From positions 15,211,840-15,275,839 of the forward strand of contig NC_044920.1 of NCBI RefSeq assembly GCF_003576645.1: 64,000 nt of DNA. Direction: 5' to 3'. This DNA is from Ipomoea triloba. Taxonomy: Eukaryota > Streptophyta > Magnoliopsida > Solanales > Convolvulaceae. Of the stretch, positions 34,341-43,980 are shown in pieces. The number at the start of each line of letters is the position of its first letter. Positions within the stretch are counted from its first letter, which is position 1. The position numbers were made by a program, and so were the translations under genes. The notes under the pieces are model-generated. The model did not search any database and had not been told where the DNA came from. It saw only the letters and a program-made list of their open reading frames with translations.

Positions 34341-34442
34341 TTCTTAGTACTGCGCTCAAGGAGGTTTAGTTCTTCGCTATGCCATCGAGAGAGATTTTCC
34401 TCCGCCATTCTTCTTCTCTCTTAGTATTCAAATGTTACCGTT

Positions 34443-34461
34443 TATGTTGTTGTTGTTGTTG

Positions 34462-34520
<59 letters not shown>
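34443..34520. repeat. (TTG)n(TTA)n microsatellite
   Basis: This trinucleotide run lies beside the 5' end of the LINE. Frames across it (Cys/Tyr runs) are not genes. Confidence 0.95.
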
Positions 34521-34672
34521 AATGTTGTTATATTCTAAATAAAACAATGAGAATGAACCAAACACACTAAGACAGTTTTCTAGAATGTAACCAAACACGG
34601 GAAATGAAAATATTTTATCGAAAATGACTCATTTTCAAAAAAAAATCATTTTCCTAGTTTTCAAACACACCC

Positions 34673-34891
34673 TTAGATAGATAGTAGCTTTATTTTTTTG
34701 AACCCATTCACAAGTGTGACAATATCTAGTAACCCATAAAAAAATTAATTCAAAACAGATTATTATACGAAAATACAAAATATGTGAATGAGAAAAAATA
34801 ATGTAAGCGTAAAATTTTAAAATATAGATATATTGAATAGAAAATTTTAATTTAAAATTATAAAGGATAAGTATTTATTGATATTTCTTAT
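34673..34891. other. AT-rich flank, nothing recognised
   Basis: Sequence between the TIR element and the Copia-B 3' LTR. No gene or clear repeat is seen. Confidence 0.5.
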
Positions 34892-35009
34892 TTTTAGGAA
34901 TATAGCGGAATAAGTTGGAAGCGAATAATTGTAAATTGAGAATTATAGAGAAGTTAAATAATATAAATAGGAAAAATATATGAAATGACAAATGAATTGA
35001 TTAAATGGG

Positions 35010-35075
<66 letters not shown>

Positions 35076-35532
35076 CTCTCAAAAGAGAATTGCAAAGGGA
35101 GTTAGGATCATATGAGATCACTTGTTTAGGTAAGATCGTGAGATCAGATCTTGTGCATCCATTTAATAATTTAATGGTCTAGATTGATTTAAGATGCTAA
35201 GTTGAAGTCTGTGCGAATGGTAATAAAATGTGTGCGAATGGTGATTAAGTGTGTGAGGACGGTGATTAAATGTGTGCAAACGGTGGATGATTGAATGTGT
35301 GCGAACGGTAATTGATGCACAAGATTTGATCTCAAAATTTTTTAATGGTCTAGATTGATTAAGATTCCAAGTTGAAGTGTGTGCAAACGATGATTAAATG
35401 TGTGCGAACAAAGTGTGTTTGTGTGTGTCAATCAATCTAGACCATTAAAAAGTATTACATGGATGCACAAGATGTTATCTCACGATCTTACCTAAGCAAG
35501 TGGTCTCACTGGAACCCTACCCTTGCAAAGGA

Positions 35533-35568
<36 letters not shown>

Positions 35569-35789
35569 ATACATGAGAAAGAAAAGACAAATAATGAATT
35601 AAGGATGAATTACAATGAGATGGATGAGTATTGAATTACAAACCTAGCTATTTATACAACGAATTAAAAGAGACAAATGCACATGAAAGTGGAGAAAGTT
35701 GCCGAGTGGAGAAAGTTGCGGCAATTGCGTGAAGTATGTGGGTGATGGGTATACTGCATGGAGAGAAGAATTTGGACCATATTCTAACA
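34892..35789 (-). repeat. Copia-B 3' LTR with microsatellite and MITE insertions
   Basis: The LTR is 898 bp here, against 409 bp for the 5' copy. The excess is a (TA)n run (35010-35073) and a 424-bp MITE (35099-35522). A (GT)n run follows at 35537-35568. Confidence 0.82.
35099..35522. mobile_element. Mutator-type MITE, 424 bp, in the Copia-B 3' LTR
   Basis: Its ends are inverted repeats (GAGTTAGGATCATATGAGA... and, inverted, GGGTAGGGTTCCAGTGAGA..., continuing through CACTTG-TTAGGTAAGATCGTGAGAT). It is flanked by a perfect 9-bp direct repeat TTGCAAAGG (35090-35098, 35523-35531), the length made by Mutator-family transposases. The 5' LTR of the same element lacks it and keeps one TTGCAAAG, a natural empty site. 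Inside are short repeats of GTGTGCGAATGGTGATTAA type. Confidence 0.88.
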
Positions 35790-35852
35790 ATCTTCACTTG
35801 GATCAAATTCATTGTAGAATTAAGAACTGGAACAGCAAACTAAACTCAAACA

Positions 35853-38381
35853 CTACTTGAACTTAGCAATTGGAAGAGGTTTGGTAAGCATGTCTGCTGG
35901 ATTCTCCAATGTGTGAACCTTCTGGACAACAATATCTCCCGCAGCTACATCTCGGATAAAATGGTATCTGACATCAATGTGTTTGGTTTTGGCATGATAT
36001 GTATCATTCTTGGTGAGATGGATAGCACTTTGACTATTTGAGAACACAATAGTTTGACCCTGTGAAACACCAAGTTCCATAACCAAACCCCGTAGCCAAG
36101 TAGCTTCTTTGACACCTTCTGTTGCTGTAATATATATATTCTGCCCAGTCGTAGATAACACAACAATAGACTGAAGCGTAGCTTCCCAACTGATAGCACA
36201 ATTACAAAGAGTGAAAATATAACTGGAAAGAGATCGACGTTCATCAAGATCACCACCATAATCAGAATCTACAAAGCCCACAATGTTAGTAGATACAAAA
36301 AAACTCCGATAAAAAATCAAGCCCAAAGAGGAAGTACCTTTTAGGTACCGTAGAATCCATTTAACAGTGTTCCGATGTTCCTTACCAGGGTTATGCATGT
36401 AACGGCTCACAACACTTACAACATAAGCCAAATCAGGCCTTGTGCACACCATAGTATACATAAGATTTCTAACAACACTAGAGTAAGGAACTTTTGACAT
36501 ATAAGCCACATCAACATCAGACTTAGGGCATGAATCATAAGACAACTTCAAATGTGCACCAAGTGGAGTAGACACAGGCCTACAATTGGATATATTGAAT
36601 CGATCAAGCACCTTCTCAACATACTTTTTCTGGGATAGATAAATTTTACCAACTTGACGAACCCTGTGTATCTCTATGCCAAGAATCTTCTTTGCTGCAC
36701 CAAGGTCTTTCATCTCAAACTCATTGCTTAGTTGAGACTTCAACTTTTCAACAAGAGACATATCAGGGGAAGCAATGAGCATATCATCAACATAAAGTAG
36801 CAGATAGACAAAAGACCCATTAGAAAACTCTTAAAAATACACACAACTGCCATATTGGTTTCTTGAGAACCCTTGCCCCAACATACAAGCATCTAACCGC
36901 TTATACCATGGCCTTGGAGCTTGCTTTAGCCCATAAAGAGACTTTTGTAGACGACAAACACAATGTTCCTTCCTAGGAACTTCAAACCCCTCAAGTTGGT
37001 ACATGTAAAGCTCTTCATCAAGCTTTCCATGTTGGAATGTAGTCTTTACATGAAGTTGCTCTAACTCCAAATCAAAAAGAGCAACAAAAACAAGTAGTAC
37101 GCGTAAAGAGGTATGGCGAACAACTGGGGAAAATATATCGTTAAAGTCAATACCTTCACATTGATCAAAACCTCGAACAACCAACCGTGCCTTCTACCGT
37201 GCTTTCTCAACCCCATGGATGCCTTCCTTCTTCCTGTAAATCCACCTATAACTCAATGGGCGTTTACCTTCTACCAACTCTACCAACTCCCAAGTCTCAT
37301 TCTTATGAAGACTTTCCATCTTCTCTTGCATAGCAACCAACCACTTGGACGAGTTGGCACAGGAAATAGCCTTAGAATAGCAGGATGGATCACCATCAAC
37401 CTTCTGTGCAACTGAAAGAGCATAAGCAACCAAGTGAACTTCATCATCACAAGCATACCTAGTAGGTTTTTAATTGTCCTTATAGGCCGATCCTTAGCAA
37501 TGAAATACTCTCGTTGTGGCTCGATGAGAGGTGCGGTACTAGTAGATGCATCATCTTTAGTATTACCATCAGTGGTAGTAATACTAACATAAGGCCTCAA
37601 CTCAAACTCCACCTTCTCACCAGTACTCTACGTATCACCTGTACTGGGAACAACACAATCTTTTCCAAAAGAAAGTAGTGTGTTTTCATCAAAAGTGATA
37701 TCTCTACTCAGAATGATTTTCTGAGAATTAGGAGGCGATATACGATACTCATTTGACTCAGAAGCATAACCAAGGAAAATGCATTTGACAACTCTAGGGT
37801 TTAATTTACCCATACTGGAATGAGCATATGCAGGACATCCAAAAATTCTTAAGATAGAGTAGTCAATAAGATTACCTGACCAATCTTCCATAACCCAACA
37901 TTAGAGAGCATACAACGAGCTCTCTAATAGAGTCCTATTTGTCTTGTGCTTGACAATTCCATTTGTTGCACAAAACTCATTAAAATCTAAACTCACAGAA
38001 CTCCAAGGCATTGTTTGTCCTGAGCTTCTTGACCTTTTTCCCTGTCTAACTCTCAACAAGTATTTTCCATTTTTTGAAAATAGAAAATGCTTGATTTTTG
38101 TGTTTCAGGAAATAGACCCAGACTTTACGAGAAAAGTCATCAATAATAGACATAAAATATCTATAACATCCCATATACTAGATTTTAGTCGGTCTCCATA
38201 AATCGAAATGTATATATTCTAATACATCTTTGATACGGTGCGTAGCAGTAGAGAAATTAACCCTCTTTTGTTTCCCAAAAACACAATGCTCACAAAACTA
38301 TAATTTACCCGTACCTGAATCACTTAGGAGGCTTTTCTTGCTCAGGATATGCATGCATTTCTCGCTCTTATGCCCTAAACG
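35853..38381 (-). pseudogene. Copia-B pol: integrase, RT, RNase H, decayed
   Basis: Integrase sequence runs from 38381 to about 37950 with many stops (EHCVFGKQKRVNF and IIDDFSRKVWVYF visible). The linker FGCPAYAHSSMGKL/CIFLGY is at 37891-37628. RT spans 37433-36790 in several frames, with [26 protein letters not shown] and the YVDD motif just after an in-frame TAA near 36832. The longest frame (36782-35853) holds the RT thumb and RNase H: FEMKDLGAAKKILG, RPDLAYVVSVVSRYM, GFVDSDYGGDLDERRS and RYHFIRD. In RNase H the usual TEAEYMA motif reads TTGQNIYITA, so a catalytic glutamate is lost. It is not functional. Confidence 0.88.
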
Positions 38382-38386
38382 CATAT

Positions 38387-40214
38387 TGTTGGTCCCAAGG
38401 GGATGGGGTACAAGTCTAGAGGGGGGGGGGGGGGAATAGACTTGTATAAGATTTTGCAAATCTTTTCAACCTCTCGTGTGTATTGAACTTAGGATGTTTA
38501 GGTTCGATACCTCACGAGGTGAAGACAAAGTTTTATGCGCAGCGGAAATGTTATCCCCTTTTAGTTAGCACGAGTTTGAGTTAGTTCGAGAAGTGCGTTT
38601 ATATGCAGTGCAATCGAGAGGTTAGCGAGAGATAAAAACAGTAAGTAAATGCAAGAGAGATTTTTAAGTGGTTCGGCCAACCCGCCTACGTCCACTCTTC
38701 TTCCAGAAACTCCCTCGAAGGATTGCACTAAAAACTTCCCTTTTTAGTACAATATCGAGCGCTTGAGCTTTGATCACGAAGTCCGCCTCAAGCCTCAGGT
38801 TTTTCGCCCCGCTTCTTGTTACTCCACCTCTCGAACACTTGACCTTTGATCACCAAGCCCGCGTCAAGCCTCAGGATCTTCACAAGACAGCTCCCAGGTT
38901 ACTCTACCTCTCCAAGGTCTTTCTCCCCGCTTCCAGCTACTCCACCTCTCGAGCACTTGACCTTTGATCACCAAGCCCGCGTCAAGCCTCAGGTTTCTTT
39001 CACTCGGACAGCTGCCAGGTTACTCCACCTCTCTTGCTTAATCCAAAGCAAGGTGTTTTTGGTTGTCACAGTTGAATGTAACAGGCTCCAATCTGACCAC
39101 AAGCTATCGTTGAATCAACTTCGATGTAGAGCAGCTTCGGTCACCTTCTGGATGTATAACAGTTTAAGCTTTGTAACTCTCTTGAAACACTAAGATGTGT
39201 TTTCTCGCTATTTTGAATATCAGGATGATATTCCAAGTTGAGCACTTGCACTTGAACGTTTTAGACAGACTCTTCTTAAGAATTTCGAACCTCTTTTCTT
39301 TTTAACTCCTTTTTCTCTCTTTTCCCCTTTTTTCTTCCCCTTTTTTCTTCTGTGTCTTTACGTCCTTATATATGAGAGTAGAGGAATAATTCCGTTGGAG
39401 GGAAAATTATTCCGTTTGAAATTTGTCTCCCATGCTGATCATGGGTTTTGCATATTTTCAGCATATTTCATGGAGTGGTGATCTTGTATCTTGAACCTCT
39501 TTGTCTTGTAGTGAATATTCCATAGTTCACTTTTCTTGAGTCCATGCTCCACTTTCGTCTTTTGGTAAAAGTTACTCTTTTTATATTCCCATTATTCCTT
39601 GATTGTAGGGAATCAGACCACTTCAGCATTGGTGCACCTTTTGACCGTTTGTGGTGGAAATCTGACGTGTCATCCATTTCCGCCCATTTTGAAATTTTCA
39701 CGTTCGGCACCTCTTCATTATTCCATCTCCATGATATTCTTCTTCTCCAAACTTTAAGTATGACCGTCATGCAGCTTTGTTGGAGAATTGTTAGTGTATC
39801 GAGACCAAGGTTGATATCTTGATCGCTTGATGTCTCGAACTCAAATATCGAGAGGTCTATCTCTCGAACTCTGTTTATGTCTCGAACTGGATAACTGTAT
39901 CGAGAGGTCCTACCTCTCGAACTCTGCTTATGTCTCGAGACTTAGTTGATGTCTCGCAGACCCTTATTCCTCCAGTGATGTCCCATGTCTTCTTCTGATC
40001 TGTCTATATGATTACAATACACGAGACTTCTAAGATGTTCAAACAAATTTACCTCAAGCTTAAATATTTTCCGAGTTGAGCTCAAAGTTACTCGGTTGTA
40101 TTTTCGCTCTTGGTTTACTTGTCGAACTTACAGCGTTTTGCCTATGCGTCGAGACTCGGGGATTTCTACTTAACAGTTGGTATCATCAAAACCTATTACA
40201 TGATGTTCCTAACA
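38387..40214 (-). repeat. Sirevirus-like 3' LTR, 1828 bp
   Basis: A C-run interrupts the start (38418-38434 in plus reading is G-rich). Tandem imperfect repeats of the CACTTGACCTTTGATCACC type, with CGCGTCAAGCCTCAGG, lie at 38762-39030 (three units). A cluster of TCTCGAAC and ATCGAGAGGTC words lies at 39830-39960. The minus strand reads from TGTTAGGAACATC to GGGACCAACA. Transcription signals were not resolved. Confidence 0.9.
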
Positions 40215-40228
40215 ATTTCCCCTTTTTT
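40215..40228 (-). promoter_or_regulatory. Polypurine tract of the Sirevirus-like element
   Basis: The minus strand AAAAAAGGGGAAAT directly abuts the 3' LTR start (TGTTAGG). It would prime plus-strand DNA synthesis. Confidence 0.85.
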
Positions 40229-40503
40229 GATGATGCCAACACTTATACTTACTCTATATGGCTGATTTGATAGAAAGAATTAACAAGGATTTTATTTTTC
40301 AGCGCATATGGTAAGTTTGACAACATACTCTACTAAACTATGAATAAGATACCTCACGCAACACCCCCAGCAAAAGATATATATGATTATAAGAAGGGAA
40401 TGTTTACAAAGTAGAGTTTAGTAGACAGGATTGAAAGAAATAAGACCAAGAACAACATAGATATCAATACATTGAAATGAGATGGAGTTTGGACCATGAG
40501 AGC

Positions 40504-43500
40504 TTACTTCTTGTTGGCTTTCCTTTTCTTGTTAATGGCTTCTCGTGTCTTGATGGGGTCTTTCGGATTTACCAGGCTTAAGTATTCATCTGTGACATCT
40601 AGATGCCTGTAGTTCCTGTAGGCTTCCCCCACGAACTCACCATCAATTACTCCATCTTTCCACCAGGCAATGCATTCTTCTGGAGACATATTGCTGTGTG
40701 TAGATATCCCAGTGATTTTCAGAAGCTTGAATATCTCCAGAGTCAGAATTTGTTCAGTGTCTTCTCTGTTCCCAAACTTAAAGTTTGTCATGAGAAGATC
40801 TATCTTCCTTTCTTCTTCTGACTGTCGTTCTTGTCTTTTTCTTCTTCTTTCTCTGTCCTCTTCTCTCCTTCTCTCCATTTCCAGTGTACGCTGTACCCTT
40901 AGGTTTTCTGCCTGTTTAGCATCCTCCACTGCTTTGCTCATGATTCTTGGTATTTTTGGAGGTGGTCCAGCTGGTTCACTTGCTGCCCTTTTCTTGCCCG
41001 TTGTTTCCCCCTTCTTTTTCTCTTTCTTTTCCCCCTTGTTGGCATCATCAGCACGGGAGAGGAGGATGGACATACCTTCGAAGATTGCTTGAAGTTGGGC
41101 AGGCACTTGGTTCGACAGGTCATCGAGTATGGCCTTCATCACATCCTGTCGACGTTCACTGGAACATTGGAAGGCTCGAAGCTCTGCTCGCATCTCGGCT
41201 AATTCAGCCCTCGCACTTGCAGCCTCTGCTCGAGCTACAGCGGCTTCATCAGTGGCTTTCCGTGCTGCATCCTCGGCCCATATTGCCTGTTCGAGAAGTT
41301 CAGCATGACGGCCTTGGGATTCACTTGTGCCAGCAGCAGGCATTGCAGCATTGCGGACCACAGCGAGTATTCTTTCGAGCTGAGCCATCTTCTGAGATTG
41401 ATCAGCCATGAATTGACGCATTTCGCCAATGAAGATTTCTTCGGCCTGTTGATCATAGTCAGAAGTAGGAGATGAGGATCGAGATGTACCTTTTGTCGGA
41501 GGGGACTTGGGTGCTTCCAGATTTCCACCCATGACTTGCAGATGCGAGTCCACCTCTCGATTTATTGTCTGAGGATCCACAGGGACACAGGGTTCAGAGC
41601 TCGAAGGTAGCTCCATGTCAGGTGCTTCCCGGTTTCCACCTGAGGGATGAATCACTTCTTGCTCCTCTCCTCTCGAACCTGGAGCCTCAGCTTCAGCGAC
41701 TGTGGAGATAGGGTTAGCCAGAGGGGGTTCTTCGGTATTGGACGCTTCCCTGTTTTCATCCAATAGAGGTTCCCCCTTAGCATCACCTCTCGAATCAGTG
41801 CTGGGAACTGTGTCATCTGCTGGTGAGGTTGGAGACGTAGTGTCGACAGGTGCTTCCTGGTTTCCACCTTCGATGTTATCATCAGTATTCCTCGAACCAG
41901 CAGGACTTGGGGCATTCTGCTCAAGTTGCTCATTGTGTTGCTCTTCGGTCTGCTCCGATGAGTTTGGGATGATGATTATTTCAGGAGCAGTAGTAAATCC
42001 TGGCAGTGTGAGCAACGAAACTTCACCCTCTCGAATTATCTGTGCTTCATCTGTAGTGTTCGAGGGTGTGGACGCGGGTGGTGGCAAAAGTAGAACGGTG
42101 TTGGGTGCCACTTGAAGTGCTTCAGAGGTCTCGGATTCACCTCTCGAAGCTTCTACCTGTTCGTCCAGAGCAGAGTTGCTGACTTGGGACAGTGGGATTG
42201 CGGCTGTTGCGATATCATCGTGAGCAACCCCAGAGGTCTCTCCCGGACCTCTCGTGAACTCAACGTTCTGTCCCAAGGAGATGGCAGTGGCGAGCCTGAT
42301 ATCTTCTCGAAATTGTGCATCAAGTTCTGGATCCTCCTCAGGCTCAACCTCGGTTTCTTCAGCTATTCCTTTGCCCTTATCAGTTCTTCCACTGTTCAGT
42401 TTAGCCACTCTTGTTTCGTGGGCAAGGTCTAGGAGATGATGAGCTGGGATCTCGGAGATGCCTAACCACTGGAGTGCAAACTGCTCTTCTGCCTCCATTT
42501 CGGCTGCTTGACTCATCAATTGAGTGAAAGAACTGGTTCTCCAGTTGATCCACCTGATCACCCTGGAGAAGTCATCAAGAGTGGGTGCTTCCATTGCCAA
42601 CTGAGTGGAAACTTCTTCATATAAGTCATCCCGCCCATCAGAGATGATTTCAGTGGCAGAGATTGCTTCGTCTATCTGAGCCGTGATCTCTCGACTATGC
42701 TCCAAGAGATCATCTCCCATCCTGACTGTGTAGTCTGTCTCTCGAACCATCTCACATGGTTCTTCTGCACCCCCTTGTACTGGATCACTGATCCCAGTAC
42801 CTTCAACCTCTCGAGCCATCTCTCGAGATAAACCAACAGAGTTAACATCTCCTTCAGCATCATCACCAGCGTACAGACCGACAGAGAAGGCTGCTGACAG
42901 GGACCTGGTAGGGGATACTCTCTCAACCTCAGTGGCCAGTGTAGCCTGAGGTTCCCCCTGGGCTTGTGCCCTGTCCTCAAATGGTACTTGAACAACAGAG
43001 GGTGTTACCTCTCGGATCTGGGTGACAACAGCAGTTTTGGTTTTCCTAGCCCTCTTTGGCAGATGAACCCTTTGTATCAGTACATCGAGAGGTTCATCAT
43101 CAGAATTCTTTCCCTTGGTTTGGGCTTTCCTTTTGCCCCTTCCTTTTGGCTGTGAGGGAGAAGGTGCAGCCTTAACACCTTTAGTTTTGGGGACTAGAGA
43201 TTTCGTCCTACCCATATAGGTATTTCGATGAATCTCTTTTCCCTCCCTCAGTTCGAAGCCCTTCAAGCTTAAGAGAAATTGCACAACAAAGCCGAAACCA
43301 ACCTTTTTACTGATCGACAGGTTGGCGTTGGAGACTGAGCGCATCACTTGCTGTTGAAGGAAGTTGAAGATAATATGTGCCCAGTCCAGCTTGTTGTTGT
43401 TCCAAATGGCATGGAGGATTTTGAGGAGGTCTAGACTAACCTCGTCAGTTCCGGACACCTTGCCGAGCACAAACTTCATGATTAGGTCGGCAGCGAGAGC

Positions 43501-43980
43501 AAACCTCTCCTTTAGGTGGTACTTGCGGAGGGCAGAGGATGCTCTGGGTGGTGCAGTCGCTAGTCGGATTTTCTCCCAGAAGGCTTGCTTGTCCAAGTCG
43601 TAATCCGATAGATGCTTGACTGCTTCCTCCGGTGACGCGAAATCAAATGCCGCTCTGAGGTCACCTACAGATGTTGTGATGGGAAAATCATTAAAGCGGC
43701 TTTCGATTTTACCCTTCGTGACCTTGGCATTTGCGAACCATTCTGTGAAGTCGAGGGGGTGAATGGTCCCGTAGTCGTGCGTCATGTATTTCATCAGTCC
43801 TGCTTTCTCAAACTTCTTCAGGACTTTTTCCGCCATTTTTGGATTAGGGGAGTTGGTGATGAAGCCATTTCTGTCAAGGATACTCCCCGCCTTGACTTGT
43901 TTGATCTGAGAGCGAATGTGTAGCAACTCCCTCTGATATGCGTCGGAAGATGAGGTTGATGTAGAGGATTCGGACGCCAT
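40504..43980 (-). CDS. Sirevirus third ORF (often called env-like), 1158 codons
   Basis: The frame is intact, starting MASESSTSTSSSDAYQRE. The N-terminal 250 residues are folded-looking (MKYMTHDYGTIHPLDFTEWF, DFASPEEAVKHLSDYDLDK, HAIWNNNKLDWAHIIFNFL) and resemble the domain annotated as putative plant transposon protein. A basic stretch follows (KGRGKRKAQTKGK, about 280). Next is a long acidic, Ser/Pro-rich low-complexity middle, a coiled coil around 890-950 (alanine-rich heptads, AVARAEAASARAELAEMRAE), a lysine-rich patch and an Arg/Glu-rich helix (about 1020-1055). The C-terminus is compact. I see no signal peptide or membrane anchor, so an envelope role is not supported by sequence. It follows pol after a 1.58-kb spacer and would need its own mRNA or splicing. 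Function is unknown. Confidence 0.85.
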   Translation of the reverse strand: MASESSTSTSSSDAYQRELLHIRSQIKQVKAGSILDRNGFITNSPNPKMAEKVLKKFEKAGLMKYMTHDYGTIHPLDFTEWFANAKVTKGKIESRFNDFPITTSVGDLRAAFDFASPEEAVKHLSDYDLDKQAFWEKIRLATAPPRASSALRKYHLKERFALAADLIMKFVLGKVSGTDEVSLDLLKILHAIWNNNKLDWAHIIFNFLQQQVMRSVSNANLSISKKVGFGFVVQFLLSLKGFELREGKEIHRNTYMGRTKSLVPKTKGVKAAPSPSQPKGRGKRKAQTKGKNSDDEPLDVLIQRVHLPKRARKTKTAVVTQIREVTPSVVQVPFEDRAQAQGEPQATLATEVERVSPTRSLSAAFSVGLYAGDDAEGDVNSVGLSREMAREVEGTGISDPVQGGAEEPCEMVRETDYTVRMGDDLLEHSREITAQIDEAISATEIISDGRDDLYEEVSTQLAMEAPTLDDFSRVIRWINWRTSSFTQLMSQAAEMEAEEQFALQWLGISEIPAHHLLDLAHETRVAKLNSGRTDKGKGIAEETEVEPEEDPELDAQFREDIRLATAISLGQNVEFTRGPGETSGVAHDDIATAAIPLSQVSNSALDEQVEASRGESETSEALQVAPNTVLLLPPPASTPSNTTDEAQIIREGEVSLLTLPGFTTAPEIIIIPNSSEQTEEQHNEQLEQNAPSPAGSRNTDDNIEGGNQEAPVDTTSPTSPADDTVPSTDSRGDAKGEPLLDENREASNTEEPPLANPISTVAEAEAPGSRGEEQEVIHPSGGNREAPDMELPSSSEPCVPVDPQTINREVDSHLQVMGGNLEAPKSPPTKGTSRSSSPTSDYDQQAEEIFIGEMRQFMADQSQKMAQLERILAVVRNAAMPAAGTSESQGRHAELLEQAIWAEDAARKATDEAAVARAEAASARAELAEMRAELRAFQCSSERRQDVMKAILDDLSNQVPAQLQAIFEGMSILLSRADDANKGEKKEKKKGETTGKKRAASEPAGPPPKIPRIMSKAVEDAKQAENLRVQRTLEMERRREEDRERRRKRQERQSEEERKIDLLMTNFKFGNREDTEQILTLEIFKLLKITGISTHSNMSPEECIAWWKDGVIDGEFVGEAYRNYRHLDVTDEYLSLVNPKDPIKTREAINKKRKANKK

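Larger units (their letters stand above)
26353..34440 (-). mobile_element. Plant L1-type LINE, RT deleted, split by a long-LTR element
   Basis: In minus orientation it carries ORF1 (34340-33000), a long-LTR element insertion (29122-32953), then ORF2 with endonuclease (28894-28238), linker (to about 27660), zinc-binding RVT domain (27540-26965) and RNase H (26765-26353). Plant L1 elements with this order retrotranspose by target-primed reverse transcription. Between the linker and the zinc-binding domain the whole RT is missing, so an internal deletion of roughly 1.5 kb or more is inferred. ATT/TTA runs bound the element on both sides and may be target microsatellite or tail. The exact ends are not resolved. 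Confidence 0.85.
25921..34672. mobile_element. Probable TIR element (MITE-like) split by the LINE
   Basis: Left end 25921-25960 (GGGTGTGTTTGAAAA followed by GGAAAATAATTTT) is the inverse of right end 34630-34672 (AAAATCATTTTCC then TTTTCAAACACACCC). The complementarity extends outward through CTATCTA/TAGATAG. The LINE and its nested LTR element lie between, so only about 400 bp on the left and 230 bp on the right belong to this element. No clean TSD was found, so the superfamily is uncertain; a GGGTGTGTTTG terminus is seen in hAT-like MITEs. Confidence 0.5.

Noticed and set aside
41652..43155. Several overlapping frames on both strands within ORF3
   Set aside because: Shadows of the intact 1158-codon frame.
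40504..43980. Envelope glycoprotein
   Set aside because: No signal peptide, membrane segment or cysteine pattern is visible; only the position fits the historical name.
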